A DNA stretch of 38,100 bases from contig JAHFPH010000016.1 in the NCBI GenBank assembly GCA_023266845.1, forward strand, positions 1 through 38,100, read 5' to 3'. Position numbers and translations under genes: made by a program. Shown one piece after another: positions 17,228-24,942 of this stretch. The stretch is from Rhodospirillaceae bacterium (lineage in GTDB: Bacteria; Pseudomonadota; Alphaproteobacteria; JAEULC01). A model generated the notes under the pieces. It was not told the DNA's origin and did not search any database. It saw only the letters and a program-made list of their open reading frames with translations. Every line of letters starts with the position of its first letter. Within the stretch, counting starts at the first letter, position 1.

Positions 17228-18057
17228 AGCATCCCCAGCGCGGTTTTCTTCTTCGGCGGCGGGAAGGCGCGGTCGAGCTCGGCGAGGTCTTCTTTTGTCA
17301 GCTTGATGTCCAGCGCCTTGATGTTCTCGCGCAGATGCCCGGGCCTCACCGCCTTGGGAATCGAGATCACGCCGTCTTGGCGCAACGTCCAGGCCAGCGC
17401 CACCTGATAGGCGCTGGCGCCGTGGCGCCTGCCGATAGCTTCCAGCACGGAGCGATGCGTGAGCCTTCCCTGCTCGAGCGGCGAATAGGCCATGATCGGC
17501 ATCGCGCGCTTGCGGCAGGCGGGCATCAGGTCGAATTCGATGCCGCGGCGCGTGAGGTTGTAGAGCACCTGGTTGACGGCGCAGCCCGCGCCGCCCTTCA
17601 GGCCCCAGACCTCCTGCATCTCGTCCAGGTCGAAGTTGCTGACGCCCCAATGCCGGATCTTGCCGGCGGCCACGAGCTGCTGGAACGCGGCAACCGTCTC
17701 GGCGATGGGATGTGAACCCGGCCAATGCAGCAGATACAGATCGATGCGGTCGGTCTTGAGACGTTTTAGGCTGCGCTCGCAGGCCGCGGTCACGCCCGCG
17801 CGCGAGGCGTTATGCGGATAGACCTTGCTGACGATGAACAGCCCGTCGCGCTTGCCCTTCACCGCCTCGGCGATGACCTCTTCGGCGCCGCCCTCGCCGT
17901 ACATCTCGGCCGTGTCGATCAGCGTGACGCCGAGATCGAGCGCCAGCCGGATCGCCGCCACCTCGGCCGCGCGGTCCTGGCGCCGCTCGCCCATGCGCCA
18001 GGTGCCGATGCCCAGCACGGGCAGCTTGGTTCCGTCGGGCAGCGTGGCAGTGCGCAT
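17224..18057 (-). CDS. Aldo/keto reductase
   Basis: A 277-aa NAD(P)H-dependent oxidoreductase with a TIM-barrel fold. The catalytic tetrad is complete: Asp48 and Tyr53 in LIDTAEMYG, Lys78 in VSKVYP and His111 in LLHWPG. The cofactor-binding C-terminal part ([14 protein letters not shown]) is present. It resembles the general AKR5/AKR3-type reductases with broad aldehyde and ketone substrates, so a specific substrate cannot be given. The start ATG at 18057 is 80 bp from the tRNA-Glu gene on the other strand. Confidence 0.9.
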   Translation of the reverse strand: MRTATLPDGTKLPVLGIGTWRMGERRQDRAAEVAAIRLALDLGVTLIDTAEMYGEGGAEEVIAEAVKGKRDGLFIVSKVYPHNASRAGVTAACERSLKRLKTDRIDLYLLHWPGSHPIAETVAAFQQLVAAGKIRHWGVSNFDLDEMQEVWGLKGGAGCAVNQVLYNLTRRGIEFDLMPACRKRAMPIMAYSPLEQGRLTHRSVLEAIGRRHGASAYQVALAWTLRQDGVISIPKAVRPGHLRENIKALDIKLTKEDLAELDRAFPPPKKKTALGML

Positions 18058-18084
18058 CGCGCCGTTTCCAGCCCTTATGGCCGC

Positions 18085-18113
18085 TTGATTTCGTAGGCCC
18101 TAGCGTTTACTAC
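18085..18113 (+). promoter_or_regulatory. Candidate promoter of tRNA-Glu
   Basis: TTGATT at 18085-18090 and TACTAC at 18108-18113 are separated by 17 bp and lie 24 bp before the tRNA. The -35 element is good and the -10 element is poor, so this is only a likely position. Confidence 0.35.
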
Positions 18114-18137
18114 ACCCGCGAGCTTTAGCCCGCCCAA

Positions 18138-18213
18138 GTCCCCATCGTCTAGAGGCCTAGGACACCGCCCTTTCACGGCGGTAACAGGGGTTCGAATCCC
18201 CTTGGGGACGCCA
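18138..18213 (+). tRNA. tRNA-Glu (anticodon TTC), CCA encoded
   Basis: This is a 76-nt cloverleaf. The acceptor stem is GTCCCCA (18138-18144) with TGGGGAC (18203-18209), followed by discriminator G and encoded CCA at 18211-18213. The anticodon stem CCGCC/GGCGG encloses the loop CTTTCAC with anticodon TTC at 18172-18174. The T arm has GGTTCGAATCC. The 3' half of the gene is the probable attachment site of the integrase remnant that follows 75 bp downstream. Confidence 0.97.
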
Positions 18214-18227
18214 CGGCCAAGGCCGTG
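18212..18227 (+). terminator. Short hairpin directly after tRNA-Glu
   Basis: CACGGC and GCCGTG form a 6-bp stem with a CAAG loop and overlap the CCA end of the tRNA. No T-run follows, so it may be a weak terminator, a processing signal or chance. Confidence 0.3.
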
Positions 18228-18288
18228 ATTACACCCTCACCGTATAGGGCACTGCCACGCAGCCAGCCTCCAACGCATGGAGGCACAG

Positions 18289-18528
18289 ATGTCAATATTT
18301 ATGAGGGGCTCAAGCTTCTATCTGAAAGCGCGGCAAGGTGGCCGCCAAGTCCTTCGCTCGCTCAAGACGACCGACAAGACCGAAGCCATGGCCCGTGCAG
18401 CACGGCTGCTGAAGGCCCTAAAACAGCCGATTGATACCGCTTCTGATACCAATCTGTTCGGCGAACTCTCGTCTAGGCGAATACTTAGCGACACGCGCGT
18501 GATACTCCCGCCATGCATTCGAATTTAG
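18289..18528 (+). pseudogene. Truncated tyrosine-recombinase (phage-type integrase) N terminus
   Basis: GGAGG at 18279-18283 and ATG at 18289 open a 79-aa frame whose first 45 residues (FMRGSSFYLKARQ, TTDKTEAMARAARLL) resemble the N-terminal arm of tyrosine integrases. The core-binding and catalytic domains are missing and the frame ends at an AT-rich inverted repeat. Lying next to the 3' end of a tRNA gene is the usual place for such an integrase. It is therefore read as the remnant of the integrase that brought in the following island. Confidence 0.6.
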
Positions 18529-18556
18529 ATGCTGAACTGAATTTACAAATTCGAAT
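18517..18556. repeat. Perfect 10-bp inverted repeat
   Basis: ATTCGAATTT (18517-18526) and its exact complement AAATTCGAAT (18547-18556) are separated by 20 bp. The arms contain the palindrome ATTCGAAT. They lie at the broken end of the integrase remnant. Confidence 0.6.
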
Positions 18557-19033
18557 CACAAGCCGGGTTTTTGATTTGTGTAACCGTCCAAGCGGTCCCC
18601 ATCTGAAGCAATGCACGTGAGAAAATCTGTATGGCGTCATGGAGATATGACTGCGCGCAGTTTCCCGATTGACATTGCGAATCCGCGCATGCCTAAGATG
18701 AGATGGCGCCAGATCGGTTGGCTCATGCGTGCAATGCGCTTAGTCACGGTCGACTTCCAATCTTAAGCCAAGGAGGGCTCGGGATGACACGGTGGTGTAA
18801 CCGCTGTTGTGGTTGAGCCCTAAGCCCAGCGGCAACGGCCTAGAGGAGGGGGCTGTTGGTGCGGGGACAAAGGCAAGGCGTTCGGGCAAATCCGGACCAC
18901 TCTTCGCAGGCAGTCCACTTGGTTGCATAGGGATTGGTATGGTTGACTCATTCCCAACGGCACCGAAAGCGATGACCATTGGCCGAGCGGAAGTAATATC
19001 TGACCTTCACAAATGACAGGTGGATCCCCCGCC
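18529..19033. other. Island sequence without a recognisable gene
   Basis: No frame here has convincing family similarity. A ribosome-binding site AAGGAGGG (18770-18777) stands six nt before an ATG at 18784 that opens a 10-codon frame (MTRWCNRCCG, stop at 18814-18816). A 69-codon frame from 18807 to 19016 has no good start signal. The sequence is mixed and less GC-rich than the core genes. Confidence 0.4.
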
Positions 19034-19501
19034 ATGCCGATCCTATTCGCCGATCTTCACTGGACCGCCTATCTGTCGGCGTTGAGCGTGCCGATGATCG
19101 CACTGTTCGGCGCCATCATTGCGTGGCGCCAGACACGGACAGCGCGAGAGAGGCTAAAGCTCGATTTGTTCGACCGCCGATTTGCTCAATATGACGCGGC
19201 ACGGCAACTGGTGGTGAAGACTCTCATATGGCGCGTGTCGGATGAAGACATCGATCGCTATGGCATCAAAGCACGCGAGGCCAAATGGCTTATAAACGCC
19301 AAGGTGGCGCGATATTTGGAGAACGAGTTGCCGGATAAGCTTTATAGGCTGCATGTGTTAATCAAGGCTGCGGAAGGGGATCTTGATAACGAATCTCGCA
19401 AAGAGAATACCGAAGCGCAGGATGAAATCCGCGACTGGCTTCGCCTCCAGTTCAGGGTAATCGATAATCTGTTCGCGCCGTTCTTGGACCTAAGGCGTTG
19501 A
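19034..19501 (+). CDS. Small protein with one N-terminal membrane segment, unknown function
   Basis: A 155-aa protein. Residues about 9-30 form a single membrane helix (LSALSVPMIALFGAIIAW), followed by a basic, helical cytoplasmic part with the segment RERLKLDLFDRRFAQYDAAR. This layout and wording are seen in a group of uncharacterised proteins often found in mobile regions (from memory). No catalytic motif is visible. The start ATG at 19034 has GGTGGA at 19019-19024; ATG at 19013 would add seven residues. Codon use is less GC-biased than in the core genes, which fits the island. Confidence 0.6.
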   Translation: MPILFADLHWTAYLSALSVPMIALFGAIIAWRQTRTARERLKLDLFDRRFAQYDAARQLVVKTLIWRVSDEDIDRYGIKAREAKWLINAKVARYLENELPDKLYRLHVLIKAAEGDLDNESRKENTEAQDEIRDWLRLQFRVIDNLFAPFLDLRR

Positions 19502-19536
19502 GGCCATGCCCGAGCCGGTCCCGAAAAATCGGACAG

Positions 19537-19850
19537 TGTTCTAAGGTGTATTCCGCCGTTTGACGGAGGAATACGAACTGACGACACGACGGCGGTTTAT
19601 GGCGGATTTCAAGGCGCGTATGGCGCTGGAAGCGCTGCATTGCGACAAGACGGCGCAGGAGATCGCGGCGAAGCACCGGGTTCATCCGAACCAGGTCAGC
19701 GGGTGGAAGCGCCGGGCGATCGACAGTCTGGGCGAGGTCTTTTGCAGCGCCGGCGACCGTGTGCGCGAGGAGCGCGAGGCGGAGATCCGCCTATTTCGGA
19801 GTGCCGCTGCGAGCTGGTCGGCAAACCAAGGTGATTTTGTGTTGACGTAA
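19537..19850 (+). pseudogene. Broken IS3-family insertion element (orfA remnant)
   Basis: The frame from 19560 has the IS3-family OrfA helix-turn-helix: TRRRFMADFKARMALEAL, KTAQEIAAKHRVHPNQVSGW and DSLGEVF. After EAEIRL the usual leucine-zipper sequence is missing. In the +1 frame, the following bases read CELVGKPR, which resembles the early part of OrfB, so an internal deletion probably joined orfA to orfB. All of the DDE catalytic region is absent. The upstream TGTTCTAAGG at 19537 may be near one end of the element. It cannot transpose by itself. Confidence 0.65.
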
Positions 19851-19890
19851 GGGTTTGCCTCCTCAATGAGGGGCCTCTCCGCCAATGCGC

Positions 19891-21210
19891 CTAGCCCCGT
19901 GGACTTGCTATCTTTGTCTCCGATATTTTGGGTTGATCAGGCTTATGCAGCCACCAGTGCTGTTCATTGATTGAAAAAAAAGGACGGTAGTGGTGAATTT
20001 TTGCCGAATCGACGATCGATTTTATCTGATTGTCGAGCAGCAACGCTTTGCCTTCGGAATACGCGAGCAGTATGGCATGCGCCACTCCCAAGTTCATATC
20101 CTGCACCACCACGAGCCGCAATTCATCGTCCTGGAAGCCAAGTGCGCGCAGCGACCAATACTTGGTGATGGCATAGTCCTCGCAATCGCCGTCTTTCTGC
20201 AGGAACTCACGCGGCGTCGCCCAGTAATCAGGCACGCCGTAATTCGGCAGGTCCTCGATATACGGGTGGCGGTTCGCGTAGCTATTGACCGCGTCCAGTT
20301 GCTGCTCGCGCGACTTGCCTTTCAGCGTTTCAAGGAACTGGCGCCAGGACTGCAAACGGCATTTTGAGTCGTTACAGGATGCGACTTCCTGCGGCTTTTC
20401 CTTGCTATAACGGTCCAGCATCCAGGTCCATTTCGTGAAGGGGCGCAAATTGTCGGAGCGCGTCTCGGCCGTGTCGAAGATCTGCGGCCAAATAGGACCT
20501 GCAGTGCGCGCGCGTGCAACTTCCGGTATCTTCTTTTCCGCTTCGATTGGTGCCTGCTTGGCCGGCGCGGCGGATAACTCCTGCGCGATTTCGTCGGCTG
20601 GCTTTTCCAGCAGCGTCGGAGAAGGTTTCTTGGCCGCGTCTTTAGGCAACGGTTGAGGGATTTCCGTTGGAGGTCCTATTGCCGGTCCGTCTGGGTTCAG
20701 CTTGGCTGCTTCTCTGGGTGGCGGCTTATCAGGCTGTTTCGCCGGCGGCTTGATCTCGGCTGGAGGCGTTGGTGCCGCGACGCGCCAGTCGACGAGAGTC
20801 GCCACCGGTTCGTGGTCATCTTTTGTGCGGGCTTCCTTCAGAAGCTCCGGTACCAGTGGCGCCATCGGCTCCAGATCGCCCTTCGTGCGCGCTTCCCGGA
20901 CCGGCTCGGGGGTAGCCAGTGGTAGAGTTGGAACGAATTCTTTCGCCGGGTCTGGCTCCGATACCTGCTCTGGATTCAGTCGGAGAATGGGCAACAATGT
21001 CGTTTGCGCTACAAGATAGGTTTGCAGCACTGTGGATGTTGCGGTCGTTGGTGCGGGTGGCGACATCGACTGTTGTTTGGCCGAGGTCGGAGAAGCTAGG
21101 GTGTCTGGCGGCGAAGGTATCGCTTGCAAGGTGGCGAGCGGCGCAAATATCAGCCCTGCGAACAGGGACAGGTCGAGCAGGAGTTGGACGCGGGCCCGGG
21201 AAGAAGGCAT
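19891..21210 (-). CDS. LapG-like periplasmic cysteine protease (BTLCP family) with a proline-rich arm
   Basis: A 439-aa protein. The C-terminal 190 residues are a bacterial transglutaminase-like cysteine proteinase domain. The triad is Cys343 in DGDCEDYAITKYWSL, His378 in GVAHAILLAY and Asp393 in LLLDNQI; the 35-residue Cys-His spacing and the closing WWLHKP are family features. From the start at 21210 a clear signal peptide (VQLLLDLSLFAGLIFAP) is followed by about 200 residues rich in Pro, Ala and Lys, with a duplicated unit (REARTKGDLEPMAPLV and KEARTKDDHEPVATLV). LapG itself lacks such an arm. A TTG at 21264 would add 18 residues that do not look like a signal sequence. No LapD or large adhesin gene is near, so the substrate is unknown. 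It lies inside the island. Confidence 0.75.
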   Translation of the reverse strand: MPSSRARVQLLLDLSLFAGLIFAPLATLQAIPSPPDTLASPTSAKQQSMSPPAPTTATSTVLQTYLVAQTTLLPILRLNPEQVSEPDPAKEFVPTLPLATPEPVREARTKGDLEPMAPLVPELLKEARTKDDHEPVATLVDWRVAAPTPPAEIKPPAKQPDKPPPREAAKLNPDGPAIGPPTEIPQPLPKDAAKKPSPTLLEKPADEIAQELSAAPAKQAPIEAEKKIPEVARARTAGPIWPQIFDTAETRSDNLRPFTKWTWMLDRYSKEKPQEVASCNDSKCRLQSWRQFLETLKGKSREQQLDAVNSYANRHPYIEDLPNYGVPDYWATPREFLQKDGDCEDYAITKYWSLRALGFQDDELRLVVVQDMNLGVAHAILLAYSEGKALLLDNQIKSIVDSAKIHHYRPFFSINEQHWWLHKPDQPKISETKIASPRG

Positions 21211-21264
21211 TGCGGGTACCAATATTTTATTTATCGAGCATGAGCGGATTTTGGAATTCGTCAA

Positions 21265-21781
21265 GTTTTTCCGTGTGTTAACCGAGTTTGGCCTGTTTGC
21301 TTCTACATTCAGCTATGACTGAAATAGGCAGATTGGATGCGTTTTTACCAATGGAATATCTACTTGAATCAACGAACTGGACGATTTCCTGCCTGAGGCC
21401 CTGGGGTCCGGACTCAATTTGGCCCGGACTGTTCATTCTCAACGACGGCTAGGCGCTCTTGGCCAAGCGCGTGGAATTCATTGAATGGGTCGGACCTGGC
21501 GCGGGTCCGCATCTTCTCGGGTTGCAAACCTGATTGGGCTTACGAGCGCACGGTGGACGAGATGCGGATCGTCGGCCGTGTGGACGCCTCGCACACCAAC
21601 ATCCAAAACCGAACAAGAATGAGAATCGGGGTTGCGATCCGGTTTAACACCGCATCGGGTCCGCCTTCCCGCAGTTTCTTTACTCGATGGCCGTGGCCCC
21701 CGAGTCGTCCTTCGCGAACTCAACAAAGAAACGTTTCATTTTCGAATTCCCTATTTTTGAAACATGCGCCAAGTTTGAACG
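21265..21781. other. Island sequence with no assignable gene
   Basis: About 500 bp upstream of the LapG-like gene. The first 100 bp are AT-rich and must hold its promoter on the minus strand. From 21420 onward several short frames are interrupted by stops (for example one from 21481 to 21795 reading DLARVRIFSGCKPDWAYERT), but I recognise no family. It looks like decayed coding debris. Confidence 0.4.
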
Positions 21782-22177
21782 CGCGACGATGGTAAGGGCG
21801 CCGACGGCGTCACCGAGCTGCGGCGCATCGTAGACACGGTGCGGCGCATGGGCCCGTTCGACGTGCTATGTCTGCAGGAAGTCGCGATCAACTTCGCCGA
21901 GATGGGCGGCGGGGAAACCGTGGACCAGGTTGCCGAGATCGTGGCACTGCTGCCTGGCTACGCGCCATTCTACGCGCCGGCGGTCGATCTTCTGGGGCCG
22001 GGCGGGCAAAGGCAGAAATTCGGCGACATGATCCTGTCGCGCCTGCCCCTGCTGGAAACGGCGACGCATTCCCTGCCGCGCCCGGCCGAAGCTGGTGTCA
22101 TACATATGCCGCGCGTGGCCGCCGTTGCGGTGGTGGAAACGAAGCATCGTCTTGATTGCTTCGATGTGTTGACATGA
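21782..22177 (+). pseudogene. Endonuclease/exonuclease/phosphatase (EEP) family gene fragment
   Basis: The frame reads KGADGVTELRRIVDTVRRM, then FDVLCLQEV, which is the first conserved strand and metal-binding Glu of the EEP superfamily. GDMILSRLPLLETATHSLPR further on is the next conserved block. There is no start codon with a ribosome-binding site and the N-terminal TxNIQW strand is missing. After AAVAVVE the similarity stops, so the His-Asp active-site half is lost. It is a gene broken at both ends, just ahead of the ABC importer operon. The lost enzyme may have been a phosphodiesterase working with that importer. Confidence 0.7.
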
Positions 22178-22196
22178 ATAGCCTTGGAAGGACAAT
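22169..22196 (+). promoter_or_regulatory. Candidate promoter of the ABC importer operon
   Basis: A perfect TTGACA at 22169-22174 is followed after 16 bp by GACAAT at 22191-22196. It lies about 50 bp ahead of the first importer gene and in AT-rich sequence. The -10 element is imperfect. Confidence 0.35.
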
Positions 22197-22244
22197 CTTT
22201 ACATTAAGAATTACAAATCTTCAGAGGTTGGGGGGATTCGCAAT

Positions 22245-23276
22245 ATGACGCCGATGACACGCAGGCGGTTTACCGGGGGGATGCTCGGCGGTGCCGCGAC
22301 GATGCTGGCCTCGCCGACGTTGGCCCAGGCCGGCAAGAAGCTCACCCTGTACATGGGACCGCCTGAGGCCACATGCACGGCGGTGGCCGAGGGGTTCGAG
22401 AAGAAGACCGGCGTGAAGCCGACGTTCCTGCGGCTGTCCGCTGGAGAGGCCGTCAACCGCATCCGCGCCGAACGCAACAGCCCACAAGCGAGCGTCCTGT
22501 ACGGCATCGGCCTTCCCTCGATGTTGACGCTCAAGGCCGAGGGATTGCTGCAGCCCTATCGGCCGCCGGCAGCCGCGGAAATTCCGGCGCGCTACAAGGA
22601 TCCCGAGGGGTACTGGACGGGTACCGATGTCGACTTCATCGGCATCGCTTCGAACAAACAATTCTTGGCGGAGAAGGGCCTCAAGGCGCCCCAGAGCTGG
22701 GAGGACCTGACGCGGCCGGAATTCGCCGGACAGATCTGCGTCGGCAGCCCCGCCACGTCGGGAACCGGCTACACCTTCCTCACGGGCATTCTCCAACTTA
22801 TGGGGGAGGCCAAGGGCTGGGACTACCTGAAGCGCTTGAATGTCAATGTTGCCCAATATACGCGCTCCGGCATCGGTCCGACGCAGCTCGTCGGGCGCGG
22901 CGAAGTGGGCGTGGGCCTGCTATTCGCCCACGACATCCTGGGCAGCATCCACAAGGGATTCCCGATGGAAATGTCATTGCCGCAGGAAGGTACGGGGTAC
23001 GACCTGATCTGCGTGGTGATGCTCAAGGGCGCCCCGGAGGCCGAGCCGGCGAAGCAATTTATCGACTGGGCCGTGACGCCGGAATCGGTGGAATTGCTGG
23101 CCGCGTCGGAATATTTCGATACCCCGACCCATCCAAAGGCCAAGCTTCACGACCTGGTGAAGCCGTATCAAAATGTCAAGTTAGTCAACTACGATTTCGA
23201 CTGGGCGGGGAATCCAGCAACCCGACAAGCAATTTTAGGCAAATTTCAAAGCGAGATTCTGGCCGGAAGGAAATAG
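22245..23276 (+). CDS. ABC importer periplasmic binding protein, Fe3+/phosphonate type
   Basis: A 343-aa family 1 extracellular solute-binding protein. The N terminus has a twin-arginine-like signal (MTRRRFTGG, hydrophobic stretch, ASPTLAQA cleavage region). The body (LTLYMGPPEATCTAVAEGFEKK at the start, then SVLYGI, GTDVDFIGIASN and FAGQICVGSPATSGTGYTF) is of the AfuA/FutA/PhnS group, which bind ferric iron, 2-aminoethylphosphonate or organic phosphate esters. The typical Tyr ligand pattern of iron-binding members cannot be checked here, so the substrate is open. The start ATG at 22245 follows GGGGGGA; ATG at 22254 is an alternative. The permease starts 4 bp after its stop. Confidence 0.85.
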   Translation: MTPMTRRRFTGGMLGGAATMLASPTLAQAGKKLTLYMGPPEATCTAVAEGFEKKTGVKPTFLRLSAGEAVNRIRAERNSPQASVLYGIGLPSMLTLKAEGLLQPYRPPAAAEIPARYKDPEGYWTGTDVDFIGIASNKQFLAEKGLKAPQSWEDLTRPEFAGQICVGSPATSGTGYTFLTGILQLMGEAKGWDYLKRLNVNVAQYTRSGIGPTQLVGRGEVGVGLLFAHDILGSIHKGFPMEMSLPQEGTGYDLICVVMLKGAPEAEPAKQFIDWAVTPESVELLAASEYFDTPTHPKAKLHDLVKPYQNVKLVNYDFDWAGNPATRQAILGKFQSEILAGRK

Positions 23277-23280
23277 CCGG

Positions 23281-24942
23281 ATGGCAGTCGCGCTTGAGGG
23301 CGTGACTGAGAGAAGGGGCGGCCGGGGTTGGACGCTTGTGGCGTTCTATCCAATCTTGGCCCTTTTTCTTCTGGTCTTCGTGGCATATCCCATGCTCGAC
23401 CTGTTCGCGCGGGCGATAACGGTCGATGGAAAACCGTCGTTTTCCGTGTTTGCCCGGCTGTTGACCGACAAGTTTATCTGGCAAGTGCTGTGGAACACCT
23501 TGCTTCTGGGCTGCACCGTGGCCGCGCTGGGCACGATCCTGGCCACGATCTACGCCTATGCCATCACGCGCGTGGCGATCTTCGGAAAAGGGGTCTGGCA
23601 TTTTTTTGCCGTGCTTCCGACGATCTCTCCGCCCATCCTGATGGCGTTGGGATTGATCCTGCTCTATGGGCGTCGCGGCCTTGTTACGAACGGGCTGTTA
23701 GGCATCCAAAGCACGGCGTTGTACGGATTCTGGGGCCTCGTGTTCGCGCAGCTGATTTCGTATTTTCCGTTTGCTTACTTGATGATGCTGCATCTCTTTC
23801 GCGGGCTGGATGCCTCCATTGAAGAAGTGGCCGGCACAATGGGCGCCAATGCATGGCGCGTCTTTACCACCGTTACCCTGCCTTTGCTGGTGCCAGGCCT
23901 AGCCGGTTCGGCATTGCTGATGTTCGGCTATTCGTTTGCCGACCTGGGCAACCCGCTGCTTCTCGGGGGCGATTTCCCCGTGATGTCGTCGCAGATCTAC
24001 CTGGCAATTATCGGGATGTACGACGTTCCGCAGGGCGCGGCGCTATCGATCATCCTGCTGGTTCCGGCCGTCCTGATGTTCGTCGCGCACAAACACCTCT
24101 CGGCGAGAACAGCCTTCGCGACGGTCGGCGCCAAAGCATCGAGCCGCCACCGCATGATCAGGCATCGGCCCGCGCAGATCGCAGCCCTGGTGTTTGTGGG
24201 AGGCATCACGCTGCTGATTTTCTTGCAATACGCCACGGTCTTTGCTGGGGCCACCACCCAGCTCTTTGGGATCAACTACACGCTTACGATAAAGCACTTT
24301 TCCGACGTGTTGACGAAATCCCGGCATGTGTTGGTCGATACCTTGATGTTGGGTGTGATAGCTTCCGCCGTGGCGGTCGTCGTCGGATTGCTATTGGCCT
24401 ATTTCGTCGCGCGAACGCGAATGCCGGGCCGCAACGCGCTGGACTTCCTGGCCAACCTGCCCCTAGCCATTCCAGGCACGGTCATCGGCTTGTCATTTGC
24501 GCTGGCGTTCAATCATTTTCCCCTGATGCTGACCGGCACGGCCGCGGTCATCATCGTCGCATTCGTGGTTCGCTCGCTTCCCTATGGCATTCGCTCGGGC
24601 GTCGCCGCCCTCGACCAACTGCACCGTTCGCTCGATGAGGCGTCGACGACCATGGGCTCCACCTCCGGGCAGACTCTGTGGCGCATTCTCGTTCCGCTGG
24701 TTCGGCCGGCGCTGCTGGCCGGCATGATTTTTTCGTTCACACGTAGTGTGACTACGCTTAGCGCGGTGATCTTCATTGTTTCCCCGCACTGGTCGCTCGT
24801 GACGCCGACGATTCTTTCACAGATGGACCGCGGCGACGTAGGCCAGGCGGCGGCGCTAAGTGTGCTCGTCGTGCTCGTGGTCTTGCTGGTCATTCATGGG
24901 GTGCCACGGCTGTTCGGCCGCGATTGGCGCGAAGCGCAATGA
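23281..24942 (+). CDS. ABC importer permease with two fused membrane domains
   Basis: A 553-aa inner-membrane protein with about 12 hydrophobic helices in two halves. Each half has the EAA loop that contacts the ATPase: EEVAGTMGANAWRVFTTVTL (about 181-200) and DEASTTMGSTSGQTLWRILV (about 451-470). Fused double permeases of this length are typical of Fe3+/thiamine/phosphonate-type importers (FbpB, ThiP, PhnV groups). The stop overlaps the start of the ATPase gene as ATGA, so the two are coupled. Confidence 0.92.
   Translation: MAVALEGVTERRGGRGWTLVAFYPILALFLLVFVAYPMLDLFARAITVDGKPSFSVFARLLTDKFIWQVLWNTLLLGCTVAALGTILATIYAYAITRVAIFGKGVWHFFAVLPTISPPILMALGLILLYGRRGLVTNGLLGIQSTALYGFWGLVFAQLISYFPFAYLMMLHLFRGLDASIEEVAGTMGANAWRVFTTVTLPLLVPGLAGSALLMFGYSFADLGNPLLLGGDFPVMSSQIYLAIIGMYDVPQGAALSIILLVPAVLMFVAHKHLSARTAFATVGAKASSRHRMIRHRPAQIAALVFVGGITLLIFLQYATVFAGATTQLFGINYTLTIKHFSDVLTKSRHVLVDTLMLGVIASAVAVVVGLLLAYFVARTRMPGRNALDFLANLPLAIPGTVIGLSFALAFNHFPLMLTGTAAVIIVAFVVRSLPYGIRSGVAALDQLHRSLDEASTTMGSTSGQTLWRILVPLVRPALLAGMIFSFTRSVTTLSAVIFIVSPHWSLVTPTILSQMDRGDVGQAAALSVLVVLVVLLVIHGVPRLFGRDWREAQ

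Noticed and set aside
15362-17725. Long minus-strand open frame opposite recJ
   Set aside because: Same reason; recJ motifs on the plus strand are complete, and the part overlapping the aldo/keto reductase is out of frame with it.
18807-19016. 69-codon frame in the island
   Set aside because: Poor start context and no similarity; treated as chance.
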